This document shows positions 33,587 through 43,697 of a stretch of 57,717 bases of DNA, one piece after another (the stretch's first letter is position 1; each line of letters opens with the position of its first letter). The stretch covers positions 57,329 through 115,045 of the forward strand of contig NZ_ANAE01000181.1 in the NCBI RefSeq assembly GCF_000341265.1, read 5' to 3'. A program made the translations under genes and the position numbers. The notes under the pieces are model-generated. The model did no database searches, was not told the origin of the DNA, and saw nothing but the letters and a program-made list of their open reading frames with translations. The stretch is from Nocardiopsis prasina DSM 43845 (GTDB lineage Bacteria; Actinomycetota; Actinomycetes; Streptosporangiales; Streptosporangiaceae).

Positions 33587-33669
33587 CCGCAAGGAAGGTG
33601 GAAATGTCCGTTTCTCGGGAAGTTGGAAAAATGGACCCTTGCCACCGGTAAGTTCCCAGGTGAAAGAGT
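33587..33669 (+). promoter_or_regulatory. Leader of CRISPR array 1
   Basis: These 83 bases between the methyltransferase stop and the first repeat are less GC-rich than the surroundings and contain purine-rich stretches such as GTTGGAAAAATGG. The element CAGGT (33657-33661) ends exactly eight bases before the first repeat, as in array 2. The degenerate repeat lies at the other end, so new spacers should be added here. Confidence 0.7.
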
Positions 33670-34187
33670 GTGCTCCCCGCGCATGCGGGGATGGTCCGGA
33701 AAAGAGAAGTTCCATGGGAATGCGCAAGGTGTGCTCCCCGCGCACGCGGGGATGGTCCCATTCATATCCGTCAGAAGGCAGCTTTTCCTTTGTGCTCCCC
33801 GCGCACGCGGGGATGGTCCCCGACCCCACGCCTGCCCCTGCGTCGGCACACTGTGCTCCCCGCGCACGCGGGGATGGTCCCCGGCTACGGGTGGCCACCA
33901 CCCACCCCCACGAGTGCTCCCCGCGCATGCGGGGATGGTCCCCGCCGTGGCCGTGAGTCCTCCCATGCGGGCGGGTGCTCCCCGCGCACGCGGGGATGGT
34001 CCCATGGCCACGACGTCGCACGCCTCGAACGCGGAGTGCTCCCCGCGCACGCGGGGATGGTCCCCACTGTGACGGCTACGTGTGGTCTCGGCTGATGTGC
34101 TCCCCGCGCGCACGCGGGTATGGTCCCCTTCGCACTCTGGCGACGGTCGCTCGGCATCCGTGCTCCCCGCACACGCGGGGACGGGAC
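33670..34187 (+). CRISPR. CRISPR array 1, type I-E-like, nine repeats and eight spacers
   Basis: Repeats of 28 bases begin GTGCTCCCC, contain the stem CCCCGCG/CGCGGGG and end ATGGTCC. They start at 33670, 33731, 33792, 33853, 33914, 33975, 34036, 34097 and 34160; the period is 61 with 33-base spacers (the last spacing is 63). Repeats 1 and 5 have GCATGC for GCACGC. Repeat 8 has a two-base insertion in the stem-loop and a GGGTAT change. Repeat 9 is decayed at its end (ACGGGAC), marking the distal end. In repeats 2-8 a C follows the 28-mer, while repeat 1 has G, consistent with a 29th base set during spacer acquisition. Repeat type and spacing fit type I-E, but no cas gene lies in the window. 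Confidence 0.97.
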
Positions 34188-34192
34188 ATGAC

Positions 34193-34225
34193 TGAGGGGG
34201 ACCGCCTTCGTGGCGGTCCCCCTCA
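34193..34225. terminator. Terminator between CRISPR array 1 and dapB
   Basis: TGAGGGGGACCGCC (34193-34206) and GGCGGTCCCCCTCA (34212-34225) form a perfect 14-bp stem with loop TTCGT. It lies between the array and the convergent dapB gene and can end both transcripts. Confidence 0.88.
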
Positions 34226-34237
34226 TTGGTCAGATGG

Positions 34238-35758
<1,521 letters not shown>

Positions 35759-36730
35759 TCAGCGCACGGTGGCCAGGGTGAGCGCGAAGTCCCCCTGCGC
35801 ATCGGTCCACCAGTGGGTGAGGTCGAATCCCGCGGCGTCGAGTTCGGCGGCCAGTCCCTCGCGGCGGAACTTGGCGGAGATCTCCGTGCGCATCTCCTCA
35901 CCCTCGGCGAAGTTCACCTCCAGGTCGAGGTCGGCGACGCGCACGCGCTGCGCGGAGCGGGCGCGCAGGCGCATCTCGATCCACTCGCACTCGGCGTTCC
36001 ACACCGCGAGGTGCTCGTAGGCGGTGGGGTCGAAGTCGCCGCCCAGCTGCTGGTTGATCACCGAGAGCACGTTGCGGTTGAAGGCGGCGGTCACCCCCTG
36101 GGAGTCGTCGTAGGCGGCCACCAGGCGTGCGGGGTCCTTGACCAGGTCGGCGCCGAGCAGTAGGGAGTCGCCCCGGTGCAGCACGTCGTGGATGTCGCGG
36201 AGGAAGGAGTCGCGGGGGCCGGGTTCCTGGTTGCCGATGGTGGAGCCGAGCACCGCCAGGAGCTGGCGCCCGCTCTCGCTGACCGGTAGGAGGCCCAGGT
36301 GGTGCTCGAAGTCCCCCACCACCGCGTGCACGTCCAGGCCGGGGTAGTCGTCGGCGACAGGGCGCGCGGACGCGGCGAGGAACTCCCCGCTGACGTCGAC
36401 GGGCACGAACCGGGTCAGCTCGCCCTGGCGTCGCATGGCGTCCAGGAGGAGCCGGGTCTTGACCCCGGCCCCGGAGCCGAGCTCGATGAGGGCGACGGCG
36501 CCCGAGGCCTCGGCGATCTCGTCGGCGTGCGTCTCCAGGATGGAGCGTTCGGCGCGGGTCGGGTAGTACTCCGGAAGCCGCGTGATGTCCTCGAAGAGCC
36601 CGCTGCCGCGTTCGTCGTAGAACCACTTGGGCGGCAGTTGTTTGGGGCGTGTGGTGAGGCCCTCGGCGACGTCGGTGCGCAGGGCCTTGTCGAGCTCGTC
36701 AGCGGTCAGGTTGCGGTCAATCCGGAACAT
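35759..36730 (-). CDS. egtD: L-histidine N-alpha-methyltransferase EgtD
   Basis: EgtD makes hercynine by trimethylating histidine with SAM, the first step of ergothioneine synthesis. The 323-residue protein has LPPKWFYDERGSGLFEDITR, LPEYYPTRAE, the SAM site LIELGSGAGVKT and VPVDVSGEFL, and the AYDDSQGVTAAFN segment, all typical of the EgtD family. A strong AGGAGG precedes the ATG. It is the last gene of the egt operon, 66 bases after egtC. Confidence 0.95.
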   Translation of the reverse strand: MFRIDRNLTADELDKALRTDVAEGLTTRPKQLPPKWFYDERGSGLFEDITRLPEYYPTRAERSILETHADEIAEASGAVALIELGSGAGVKTRLLLDAMRRQGELTRFVPVDVSGEFLAASARPVADDYPGLDVHAVVGDFEHHLGLLPVSESGRQLLAVLGSTIGNQEPGPRDSFLRDIHDVLHRGDSLLLGADLVKDPARLVAAYDDSQGVTAAFNRNVLSVINQQLGGDFDPTAYEHLAVWNAECEWIEMRLRARSAQRVRVADLDLEVNFAEGEEMRTEISAKFRREGLAAELDAAGFDLTHWWTDAQGDFALTLATVR

Positions 36731-36796
36731 GGTGCCTCCTGTGTCCCTTACGGATGTACCCGGGGCGGGTGATACCAGTGGGGTGCGTACCTGGGC

Positions 36797-37537
36797 TCAG
36801 CCGAGGGGCCGGACGTCGGTGCCCTCGCGGGTGGCCGCGACCACGGAGTTCTCGGGGACCTGTCGCCAGCCGCGCCCGTCGTCGAAGGGCTCGGAGGCCA
36901 GCCAGACCCCCTCGTCCCGGCGCAGGGAGTACAGGGTGTCCCCCGCGGTGGTCCCGACGATCGCCTCTCCGTCGCTGGCCAGCAGGTTGTACCGCCCCTC
37001 GGAGAGTTCGCGGGCGCGGTGCACCGCCGACGCGAGCGCGCCGGTCAGGTCGCCGGAGGTCCGCCAGGCCCGCACGGCGTGCGCGAAGAGCGGGGCGGAG
37101 TCCACCGGCGCGCGGGCGTCCAGGGCGTCCGGCGGGAAGGGCGCCGCCATTCCGGTCAGGAGCGCCTGGTCGTCCCGGGCCGCCCCGTTGTGGCTGAACA
37201 GCAGGCGGTCAGCGCGGAAGGGCTGGGCCCCGGACTCCTCGGACCCGAACCCGACGGTGGCGTCGCGGACCGCGGCGACCACGCACCCGGACCTGATCGC
37301 CCGGGCGGCGTCGGCGAAGGAGGAGTCGCCCCAGATCGGCATGGCGCGCCGGTACCGGAGCGGCTCGGGGGTCCCGATCCCCTCCGGGTACCAGCCGACT
37401 CCGAACCCGTCGGCGTTGACGGTCCCGTAGCGCTGCTGTCGCGGGGCCCAGGACTGCACGTGGAGTGAGTGGGGCGCCGCGTACAGGAGTTCGTGCAGGG
37501 TACGCGGCGGCCCCAGGTAGGCGAGGTGACGGCACAT
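36797..37537 (-). CDS. egtC: Ergothioneine biosynthesis glutamine amidotransferase-like hydrolase EgtC
   Basis: EgtC removes glutamate from the gamma-glutamyl-hercynyl-cysteine sulfoxide intermediate. The 246-residue protein has the class II amidotransferase fold with the nucleophile Cys2 (MCRHLAYLG), the segment NADGFGVGWY and the LLFSHNGA loop. Its ATG overlaps the egtB stop by one base (TGATG), which fixes the start and suggests coupled translation. It is 246 residues, normal for the family. Confidence 0.94.
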   Translation of the reverse strand: MCRHLAYLGPPRTLHELLYAAPHSLHVQSWAPRQQRYGTVNADGFGVGWYPEGIGTPEPLRYRRAMPIWGDSSFADAARAIRSGCVVAAVRDATVGFGSEESGAQPFRADRLLFSHNGAARDDQALLTGMAAPFPPDALDARAPVDSAPLFAHAVRAWRTSGDLTGALASAVHRARELSEGRYNLLASDGEAIVGTTAGDTLYSLRRDEGVWLASEPFDDGRGWRQVPENSVVAATREGTDVRPLG

Positions 37538-38880
37538 CAGTCGCGGCCCGCGTCGCGCGCGCAGCGGAACCCGCTGAAGATCTGCCGCCGGATCGGGTGG
37601 TCCCAGTTGCGGAAGGTGGAGCGGACCGCCGTGGGGTGGGTGGCCCAGGAGCCCCCGCGCAGGACCTTGTAACCGTCGTCGAAGAAGACCTCCGAGTACT
37701 CGCGGTAGGGGAACGCGGAGAACCCGGGGTAGCCGTGGAACGTCGTGGAGGTCCACTCCCACACGTCACCGATCAGCTGTCGTACCCCCAGCGGTGAGGT
37801 GCCCTCGGGGTGGCTGCCGACCGGGTGCGGCCCGAGCGTCCGCTGGCCGAGGTTGGCGTGGTGTCCGGTGGGTTCCGCGTCGCCCCAAGGGAAGCGGAGT
37901 GAGCGCCCGGTGGCGGGGTCGAAGCGGGCGGCCTTCTCCCACTCGGCCTCGGTGGGGAGACGTTTGCCCGCCCAGCGGGCATAGGCCTGGGCCTCGTGGA
38001 AGGACACGTGCTGGACGGGTTGGTCCGGCGGCACCTCCTCGACCCGGCCGAAGCGGCGCCGGGACCAGCCGTCCCCGTCCCGGCTCCAGAACGCGGGCGC
38101 CTCGGCGTCGCGCCGCTGGCACCACTCCCACCCCTCCTCGGTCCACCAGCGTGGGTCGCGGTAGCCGCCGTCAGCCACGAACCGCAGGTAGGCGGCGTTG
38201 GTGACCGGGTCGGTGTCGATCCAGTAGGCGGCCAGGTCCACGGTGTGGGCGGAGCGCTCGTTGTCGTAGGACCAGGGGTCGTCGTCCGTGCCCATGGTGA
38301 AGGGCCCGGCGGGGACCAGGATCTCCTCCGCCGGGGGCGGGCTCGACAGCGCGAACCCGGGCTCCTCCTCCAGCAACACGGGGGCGCCGCGGCGGAGCTG
38401 GTGGGTGGCGAGCATGGTCTCGTCGTGCATGTGCTCGTGCTGGATCACCATGTGGAACACGAAACCGGCCTCCAGCAGGGACCGCTCCCCCGCGTTCCGA
38501 GGGGCGGGCACCGTCTCCAGGTTCACCGATTCGAGGGTGTCCAGGACCTCCCTGCGCACCCGGTCGTTGTACGCACGGGCCTCGTCCGGGCGCAGCAGGG
38601 GCAGGGCGACCCGGTCGGCCCTGGGGTTCTCGAAGGCGTCGTACAGACCGTCGATGTCGGGACGCAGCGCCTCGCGTCCCCCCGCGGCCCTGAGCAGCCA
38701 CTGCTCCTCGTAGTTGCCGATGTGCGCCAGGTCCCAGACCAGCGGTGACATCAGCGGGGAGTGCTGGGTGAGCAGGCCCTCGTCGTCCAGGGAGTCCAGG
38801 GTCAGCCCGTTGCTGCGCCGCCTGCTCCGGTCGAGTTCGGCGGCGATGCGCTCCTTGGCGCGGTCCTGTTCGTGGCTCAT
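37537..38880 (-). CDS. egtB: Ergothioneine synthase EgtB (iron-dependent sulfoxide synthase)
   Basis: EgtB is a non-heme iron enzyme that joins hercynine and gamma-glutamylcysteine using oxygen. The 447-residue protein has the N-terminal DinB_2 region with the iron ligands in HMVIQHEHMHDE (pattern H-x3-H-x-E) and a C-terminal formylglycine-generating-enzyme-like domain with VPAGPFTMGTDDDPW, GKRLPTEAEWEKAAR and GDVWEWTSTTFHGYPGF. It overlaps egtA (ATGA) and egtC. The use of gamma-glutamylcysteine is supported by the adjacent egtA. Confidence 0.96.
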   Translation of the reverse strand: MSHEQDRAKERIAAELDRSRRRSNGLTLDSLDDEGLLTQHSPLMSPLVWDLAHIGNYEEQWLLRAAGGREALRPDIDGLYDAFENPRADRVALPLLRPDEARAYNDRVRREVLDTLESVNLETVPAPRNAGERSLLEAGFVFHMVIQHEHMHDETMLATHQLRRGAPVLLEEEPGFALSSPPPAEEILVPAGPFTMGTDDDPWSYDNERSAHTVDLAAYWIDTDPVTNAAYLRFVADGGYRDPRWWTEEGWEWCQRRDAEAPAFWSRDGDGWSRRRFGRVEEVPPDQPVQHVSFHEAQAYARWAGKRLPTEAEWEKAARFDPATGRSLRFPWGDAEPTGHHANLGQRTLGPHPVGSHPEGTSPLGVRQLIGDVWEWTSTTFHGYPGFSAFPYREYSEVFFDDGYKVLRGGSWATHPTAVRSTFRNWDHPIRRQIFSGFRCARDAGRD

Positions 38881-40178
38881 GACGAACCTCCCCTGTGCGC
38901 GGCGCGGACGCCGCTCTGGCCGTGCGTCGGGTGCTCGGCGCCGTCACGCGGCTCGGGCACCAGCTCCCCGAGCGCCGCGTCCGCCGGGCACTGTCCGCGT
39001 CGGACGTACCGGTCCGCGTACGCGTCCACCAGGTGGGCGAGTCCGCCAGCGCCCATCCTCGGCAACGCCTCCACGGCGGCGTCGAAGCACACCCGCGCAC
39101 AGGCGTCGATCTCGGGGTCGGCCGGACCGAGACTGGCCGAGCGCCGCCACAGTTGCGGGGAGGGGAGGCGGTCCCGGCAGAGCCGTTCGGTGGCCTCCTC
39201 CGCGACGGCGCGGGCGCGGGGTTCGTCGAGCAGCGCGGCGGCGAGCGCCACCGGGACCGGCCACCAGCGCAGCGGCAGGGCGTCGATCATGCGCAGTTCC
39301 CACCAGCCGCGCGGGCGCACGGGAGGGAAGAGCGTGGACAGGTGGAACTCCAGGTCGGCGAGGGTGATCGGGCGGGCTCCCCGCCCGGCGATCCAGTCGG
39401 CCAGGGTGATGCCCGGGTCGGCCGTCCACTCCCCGCCCCCGCCGGGGACCTCCGGCACGGCCAGGACGTTGGCCGCGAGGGCGTACTCGGCCCAGGCGGT
39501 GGCGGGGTCCGGGTGGCTGTGGGACTCCAGGGCCGGTCGGGTGCGGGTGCCGTCCGTGGCCGCCCAGATGGCCCAGCGGGTGGACTTCCAGCCGGTGGGC
39601 CGACCGCGCCACACTGCGGAGTTGGCGAACGCCGCCACCAGGACGGGTCCGAGCCGGTGCACGAGTTCCCAGCGGGCGCGTGCGTCGGCGGCGTCGGCCC
39701 CGGTGTCCAGGCACACCTGGAGCGACGCGGTGCTGCACATCATGGTGCGCCCGCTGGGCTCGCGCCGGTTGGTGAAGAACTGCTCCATGGCCGTGTAGCG
39801 GGGCAGGCGGAGCTGGCGGACGGGGGGCCGTACCGGGTCGAGAGCGGTCTCGGCCAGGTGCAGTCCGGCGTCGGCGAGGGTCTTGCGGATGTGGTCCAGG
39901 TCCCGGGCCAGGGCCTCGTGGGCGCGTGCGGGTCCCGGGAGGGCGGCCGAGCTGAGCTCGATCTGGCCGCCGGGTTCGAAGGTGATCCGGCTTCCCGCGG
40001 GCGGGGGGCCACAGGCCTCCATGAGGTCCGCGAGGCGGTCGATGGTGACGGGTTCGGTGGGGTGCTCGGGGTCGGTGACCAGCCATTCGGTCTCGGCCCC
40101 GACCTTTCCGGGTGGTCCGGTCTTGAAGCAGACACCGTTGATGTAGTCGTGGACGTCTTCGGTGGTCATGTGCGCCAT
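38877..40178 (-). CDS. egtA: Glutamate-cysteine ligase EgtA
   Basis: EgtA makes gamma-glutamylcysteine, the sulfur donor for EgtB. The 433-residue protein belongs to the GCS2-like ligase family, with VGAETEWLVTDPEHPTEPV, ITFEPGGQIELSS, MMCSTASLQVCLD and RGWWELRMIDALP. It is the first gene of the egtABCD operon. I chose the ATG at 40178 with GGGAG upstream; a second in-frame ATG is three codons later. The operon promoter should lie in the 211 bases between it and the arylamine acetyltransferase gene. egtE, the lyase for the last step, is not in the window. Confidence 0.94.
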   Translation of the reverse strand: MAHMTTEDVHDYINGVCFKTGPPGKVGAETEWLVTDPEHPTEPVTIDRLADLMEACGPPPAGSRITFEPGGQIELSSAALPGPARAHEALARDLDHIRKTLADAGLHLAETALDPVRPPVRQLRLPRYTAMEQFFTNRREPSGRTMMCSTASLQVCLDTGADAADARARWELVHRLGPVLVAAFANSAVWRGRPTGWKSTRWAIWAATDGTRTRPALESHSHPDPATAWAEYALAANVLAVPEVPGGGGEWTADPGITLADWIAGRGARPITLADLEFHLSTLFPPVRPRGWWELRMIDALPLRWWPVPVALAAALLDEPRARAVAEEATERLCRDRLPSPQLWRRSASLGPADPEIDACARVCFDAAVEALPRMGAGGLAHLVDAYADRYVRRGQCPADAALGELVPEPRDGAEHPTHGQSGVRAAHRGGSS

Positions 40179-40389
40179 GGGCTGCTCCCTCGGGTCGCGC
40201 CCCACAGGTCCTGCCCAGACACTCACGGTCACGAACGTGTGTGATCACCCCAATTCATCGCAACCGGCGCGAACCCGTGCGCGGGCGTGCCACCCCGTGA
40301 ATGACACGCCGGTTGGCGTCGGGCTTCGCGACGGGACCGCACCAGCGAGCCAGCCAAACGTGACGACGATCACATGACGCGGGCTGGGT

Positions 40390-41316
40390 TCAGGCCTCCA
40401 GGAACTCCCGCACACGTCCTTCGACGATCCGGCGTTCCTCCTGGTCAAGAGCGATGTCGAACACCTCGTGCAACACTGTTCCCACCTCTCCCGGAGTCAA
40501 CTCCCGTGTCTTCCCGGTGCCGTCCACCCTCTCCACGGACAGGGTCGTGTCGTTGAGCGCGTACCGGGTCCCGCCAACGCTCCGCGCGACCATCAGACGG
40601 TTGCGGAAGGGTGACCGCGGGTGGGTGGTGAGGTAGTGGCTGTACACCGCGTAGTCCTGCGGGAGTACACCCGCGGCGGCGAACAGGTACAGGTTCCGCC
40701 ACCGCCCGCCGGCGAACCCGCGCAGCAGCCACTCCTCGTCGCCGATCTCCGACACCCGGTCCAGCCGCAGGTTCCAACCGCCCTGCGAGACCTGGTGGCC
40801 GTCCACGAACGGGAAGGGCTCCACGAGGCCCCCGCCGCCGAAACCGACGTCGGCCAGCCAGGGCTCACCGTCCACCAGGACCCGCAGGAGCGCGTGGGTG
40901 GAGGGCCGGGGACGGCCGTCACCACCCACCAGGACCCGGGCGGTGAAGGCGGTCAGCGTGAACCCGATCCGGTCCAGGGCGGCGGCCAACAACAGGTTCT
41001 GTTCGTAGCAGTAGCCTCCCCGGCGCTGGTGGACCATCTTGTCCGTCAGCGAGGGGACGTCCAGCGGGACCGGGCGGCCCAGGAGCAGTTGGAGGTTCTC
41101 GAAGGGAATCGCCGCCAGGTGGGCGCGGTGCACGGCGGTGAGGGTGCCCAGGGTGGGCGGCGGCTCGCCGGACAGGCCCAGACGCGCCAGGTAGGCGTCC
41201 AGATCGAGGTCGGTTCCGTGCCAGAGGTCGCGCTCGGTGAGGACGCGCTCCGGGGCTGGCGCCGGTCCCGGCGGCTTCGCTGGTACGGGTTCCTCGGGGT
41301 GCTCGTTGGTCCGCAT
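40390..41316 (-). CDS. nat: Arylamine N-acetyltransferase
   Basis: The 308-residue protein belongs to the NAT family, which moves an acetyl or similar group from CoA to arylamines, hydrazines or amide-forming intermediates. The Cys-His-Asp triad is complete: Cys103 in RRGGYCYEQN, His141 in PSTHALL and Asp156 in LADVGFGGG. The N-terminal 25 residues are Pro-rich and not part of the fold. I chose the ATG at 41316; no strong ribosome-binding site is visible. Related proteins close ansamycin macrolactams, but no such cluster is here. A terminator hairpin separates it from the peptide importer. Confidence 0.92.
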   Translation of the reverse strand: MRTNEHPEEPVPAKPPGPAPAPERVLTERDLWHGTDLDLDAYLARLGLSGEPPPTLGTLTAVHRAHLAAIPFENLQLLLGRPVPLDVPSLTDKMVHQRRGGYCYEQNLLLAAALDRIGFTLTAFTARVLVGGDGRPRPSTHALLRVLVDGEPWLADVGFGGGGLVEPFPFVDGHQVSQGGWNLRLDRVSEIGDEEWLLRGFAGGRWRNLYLFAAAGVLPQDYAVYSHYLTTHPRSPFRNRLMVARSVGGTRYALNDTTLSVERVDGTGKTRELTPGEVGTVLHEVFDIALDQEERRIVEGRVREFLEA

Positions 41317-41328
41317 GTCCGTGCCAAC

Positions 41329-41363
41329 GGGGCCCACGCCGGGAGTGTTCCGGCGCGGGCCCC
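41329..41363 (-). terminator. Terminator of the peptide ABC operon
   Basis: GGGGCCCACGCCGG (41329-41342) pairs with CCGGCGCGGGCCCC (41350-41363), with one A-C mismatch, around a seven-base loop. On the minus strand it lies about 150 bases past the last importer gene and just before the NAT start codon. Confidence 0.6.
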
Positions 41364-41511
41364 TCCTTAGCCCCGCACCGGACGGGAGAGCAGTTGTGGG
41401 TGACGAGGGCGGACGTCCGGGATCGACGGGCCGGTCGGCGCCCCGCGCGAGGACGCGCCGCCCGCGGCCCACCGGGACGCGGACCACGTGGTGCCCACCG
41501 GTCGGGACGCC

Positions 41512-42609
41512 CTACACGGTCACGGGTCCGGGCGGACCGTCCGCGCGCAGGCGGCCGGTCGCGTCCTCGGCCGCCCAGTGGCAGGCCACCCGGCGCTCGG
41601 CGCCGCCGCCCAGGACCTCCGGGTCCACGGTGGTGCACAGGTCGGCCACCCCGGCACGCTCGGCCTCACCTGAGGCCAGCACCGGACAGCGCGGGTGGAA
41701 CCGGCAGCCAGCGGGGACCTGTTTGGGGTCCGGCGGCTCGCCGGAGAGCACCACGGGGCCCTCCTCCATCCCGGAGTCGGGCAGGACCGACAAGAGGGCC
41801 CGCGTGTACGGGTGGGCGGGCGCGGACAGGACCTCCTCCACGGTGCCCAGTTCCACCACGCGCCCGAGGTACATCACGGCGACCCTGTCGGCGATGTTCC
41901 ACGCCAGGCCGAGGTCGTGGGTGGCCACCAGCGCGGACAGGCCCAGTTCGTCGCGCAGTTCCAGCAGCAACCGCAGGATCTCGCCGCGCACCGACGCGTC
42001 CAGGGACGCCACCGGCTCGTCGGCCACCAGCACCTCCGGGTCCAGGACCAGGGCTCCGGCGATCACCACGCGCTGGCGCTGTCCACCGGAGAGCTCGTGC
42101 GGGTAGCGGGTGAAGAACCGCTCGGGCGGGCGCAGACCGGCCTGGGACAGGGCCCGGGAGACCCGCTCCGTCTCATCGACGGCGGTTCCCTCGTGGATGC
42201 GCAGCCCCTCCACGACCGACTCGTAGACGGTGCGGCGGGGGTTGAGCGACCCCATCGGGTCCTGCTGCACGAGCTGGACCCGGCGCCGGTAGGTGCGCAG
42301 GTCGCGCGAGCGGTAGCCCAGTGGCGCCCCCTCGAACAGGACCCGGCCGCCCGTGGGCCGCTCCAGCCCGAGCAGGGCCCGGGCCAGGGTGGTCTTGCCA
42401 CAGCCGGACTCCCCCACGAGGGCGACGATCTCCCCCGCCGCCACGTCCAGGTTGACCCCGTCCACGGCGCGGGCGGTACCCCGGCCGCCGCCCGGGGCGA
42501 ACCCGGCGGCGAAGGCGACCCTCACGTCGTCGGCCCGCAGGATGGGCCCGGTCACCTGCTGAGGCCCGGACCGGGAGGAGGGCTGTCGTGAGTCAGTGTC
42601 GGCGCTCAA
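41512..42609 (-). CDS. Peptide ABC transporter ATPase (DppF-like)
   Basis: The 365-residue protein has Walker A GESGCGKTTLA, the signature LSGGQRQRV, Walker B VLVADEPVASLD, and the C-terminal oligopeptide-transporter domain with CRFHPRCPV cysteines. It is one of two ATPases of a dipeptide/oligopeptide-type importer. Its start is a TTG at 42609 that overlaps the preceding gene by four bases (TTGA). It is the last of five genes. Confidence 0.93.
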   Translation of the reverse strand: MSADTDSRQPSSRSGPQQVTGPILRADDVRVAFAAGFAPGGGRGTARAVDGVNLDVAAGEIVALVGESGCGKTTLARALLGLERPTGGRVLFEGAPLGYRSRDLRTYRRRVQLVQQDPMGSLNPRRTVYESVVEGLRIHEGTAVDETERVSRALSQAGLRPPERFFTRYPHELSGGQRQRVVIAGALVLDPEVLVADEPVASLDASVRGEILRLLLELRDELGLSALVATHDLGLAWNIADRVAVMYLGRVVELGTVEEVLSAPAHPYTRALLSVLPDSGMEEGPVVLSGEPPDPKQVPAGCRFHPRCPVLASGEAERAGVADLCTTVDPEVLGGGAERRVACHWAAEDATGRLRADGPPGPVTV

Positions 42610-43697
42610 CGGCTCGTCTCCTCTGTGTTGGCGGTCCCGCTCTCGTCACTCGCGCCGCCCGGTCCGCTCATGCCACCGGAGCCGCTCGCCGCGCCTGCGT
42701 GGCCGAGCGACCCCGGGCCCGTGCCCACGTGCACGCACGCGGCGTACCGGTCCGCGTGGCCGTCGCGGTCGGGGCGGACCGGCCACAGCGGCGGGTCCAC
42801 GGTGGCGCACACCGTCTCGGCGACCGCGCAGCGCGGCCGGAACACACAGCCCGAGGGCGGGTCTGCGGGGTCCGGCGGGTCTCCGGGCAGTCCCCGGGGC
42901 GCCAGGCGCGAGCCCGGGTCACCGATCTTCGGGAAGGCCGCGCTGAGCGCGCTCGCGTAGGGGTGCGCGGGTTCGTGCACGACCTCCCGCGCGGGACCGT
43001 GTTCGACGATCCGCCCGGAGTACATGACCGCGACCCGGTCGCAGGTGGCCGCCAGGACGGACAGGTCGTGGCTGATCATCAGCATGCCGATCCCGGTCTC
43101 GCGCACCAGCCGCCCCAGCAGGGCCAGGATCTGCGCCTGGATCATCACGTCCAGCGCGGTGGTGGCCTCGTCCGCGATGATCAGGCGCGGCTCGCACGCC
43201 AGCGCCATCGCGATCATCACCCGCTGGCGCTGACCGCCGGAGAGTTGGTGGGGGTAGTCGCGCCGACGCGAGGCGGGCAGCCCCACCTGTTCGAGGAGCT
43301 CGGACACGCGCGCGTCCACCCGGGCCGGACCGACCAGTTCGTGGATGAGCAGGGGCTCGGCGATCTGGTCCCCGATCCGCTTCACCGGGTTGAGCGAGTG
43401 CATGGCGCCCTGGAACACCACCGACGCTCCCACCCAGCGCACGGCGCGCAGGCGGCCCCACTTCATCTGGAGGACGTCCTCGCCCTCCAGCAGGATGCGT
43501 CCGGTGACCTTCGCGCTGGCGGGCAGCAGGCGCAGCAGTGCCAGGGCCACCGTGGACTTGCCGCTGCCGGACTCCCCCGCCACCCCGAGGGTGTCCCCGG
43601 GGTCCAGGGCCAGGTCGACCCCGCGGACGGCGGGGACGTCCCCAGCGCTGCCGGAGTACGTGACGCGGAGGTCGCTGACGTCGAGAAGGCTGGTCAA
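42606..43697 (-). CDS. Peptide ABC transporter ATPase (DppD-like)
   Basis: This 363-residue ATPase has Walker [16 protein letters not shown], the signature [13 protein letters not shown] and Walker [14 protein letters not shown], plus the C-terminal [15 protein letters not shown] segment with paired cysteines common in oligopeptide importer ATPases. I chose a TTG at 43697, which overlaps the permease stop by TTGA and begins directly at [11 protein letters not shown]. The tail of about 30 residues is rich in Gly and Ser. It pairs with the DppF-like ATPase. Confidence 0.92.
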   Translation of the reverse strand: MTSLLDVSDLRVTYSGSAGDVPAVRGVDLALDPGDTLGVAGESGSGKSTVALALLRLLPASAKVTGRILLEGEDVLQMKWGRLRAVRWVGASVVFQGAMHSLNPVKRIGDQIAEPLLIHELVGPARVDARVSELLEQVGLPASRRRDYPHQLSGGQRQRVMIAMALACEPRLIIADEATTALDVMIQAQILALLGRLVRETGIGMLMISHDLSVLAATCDRVAVMYSGRIVEHGPAREVVHEPAHPYASALSAAFPKIGDPGSRLAPRGLPGDPPDPADPPSGCVFRPRCAVAETVCATVDPPLWPVRPDRDGHADRYAACVHVGTGPGSLGHAGAASGSGGMSGPGGASDESGTANTEETSR

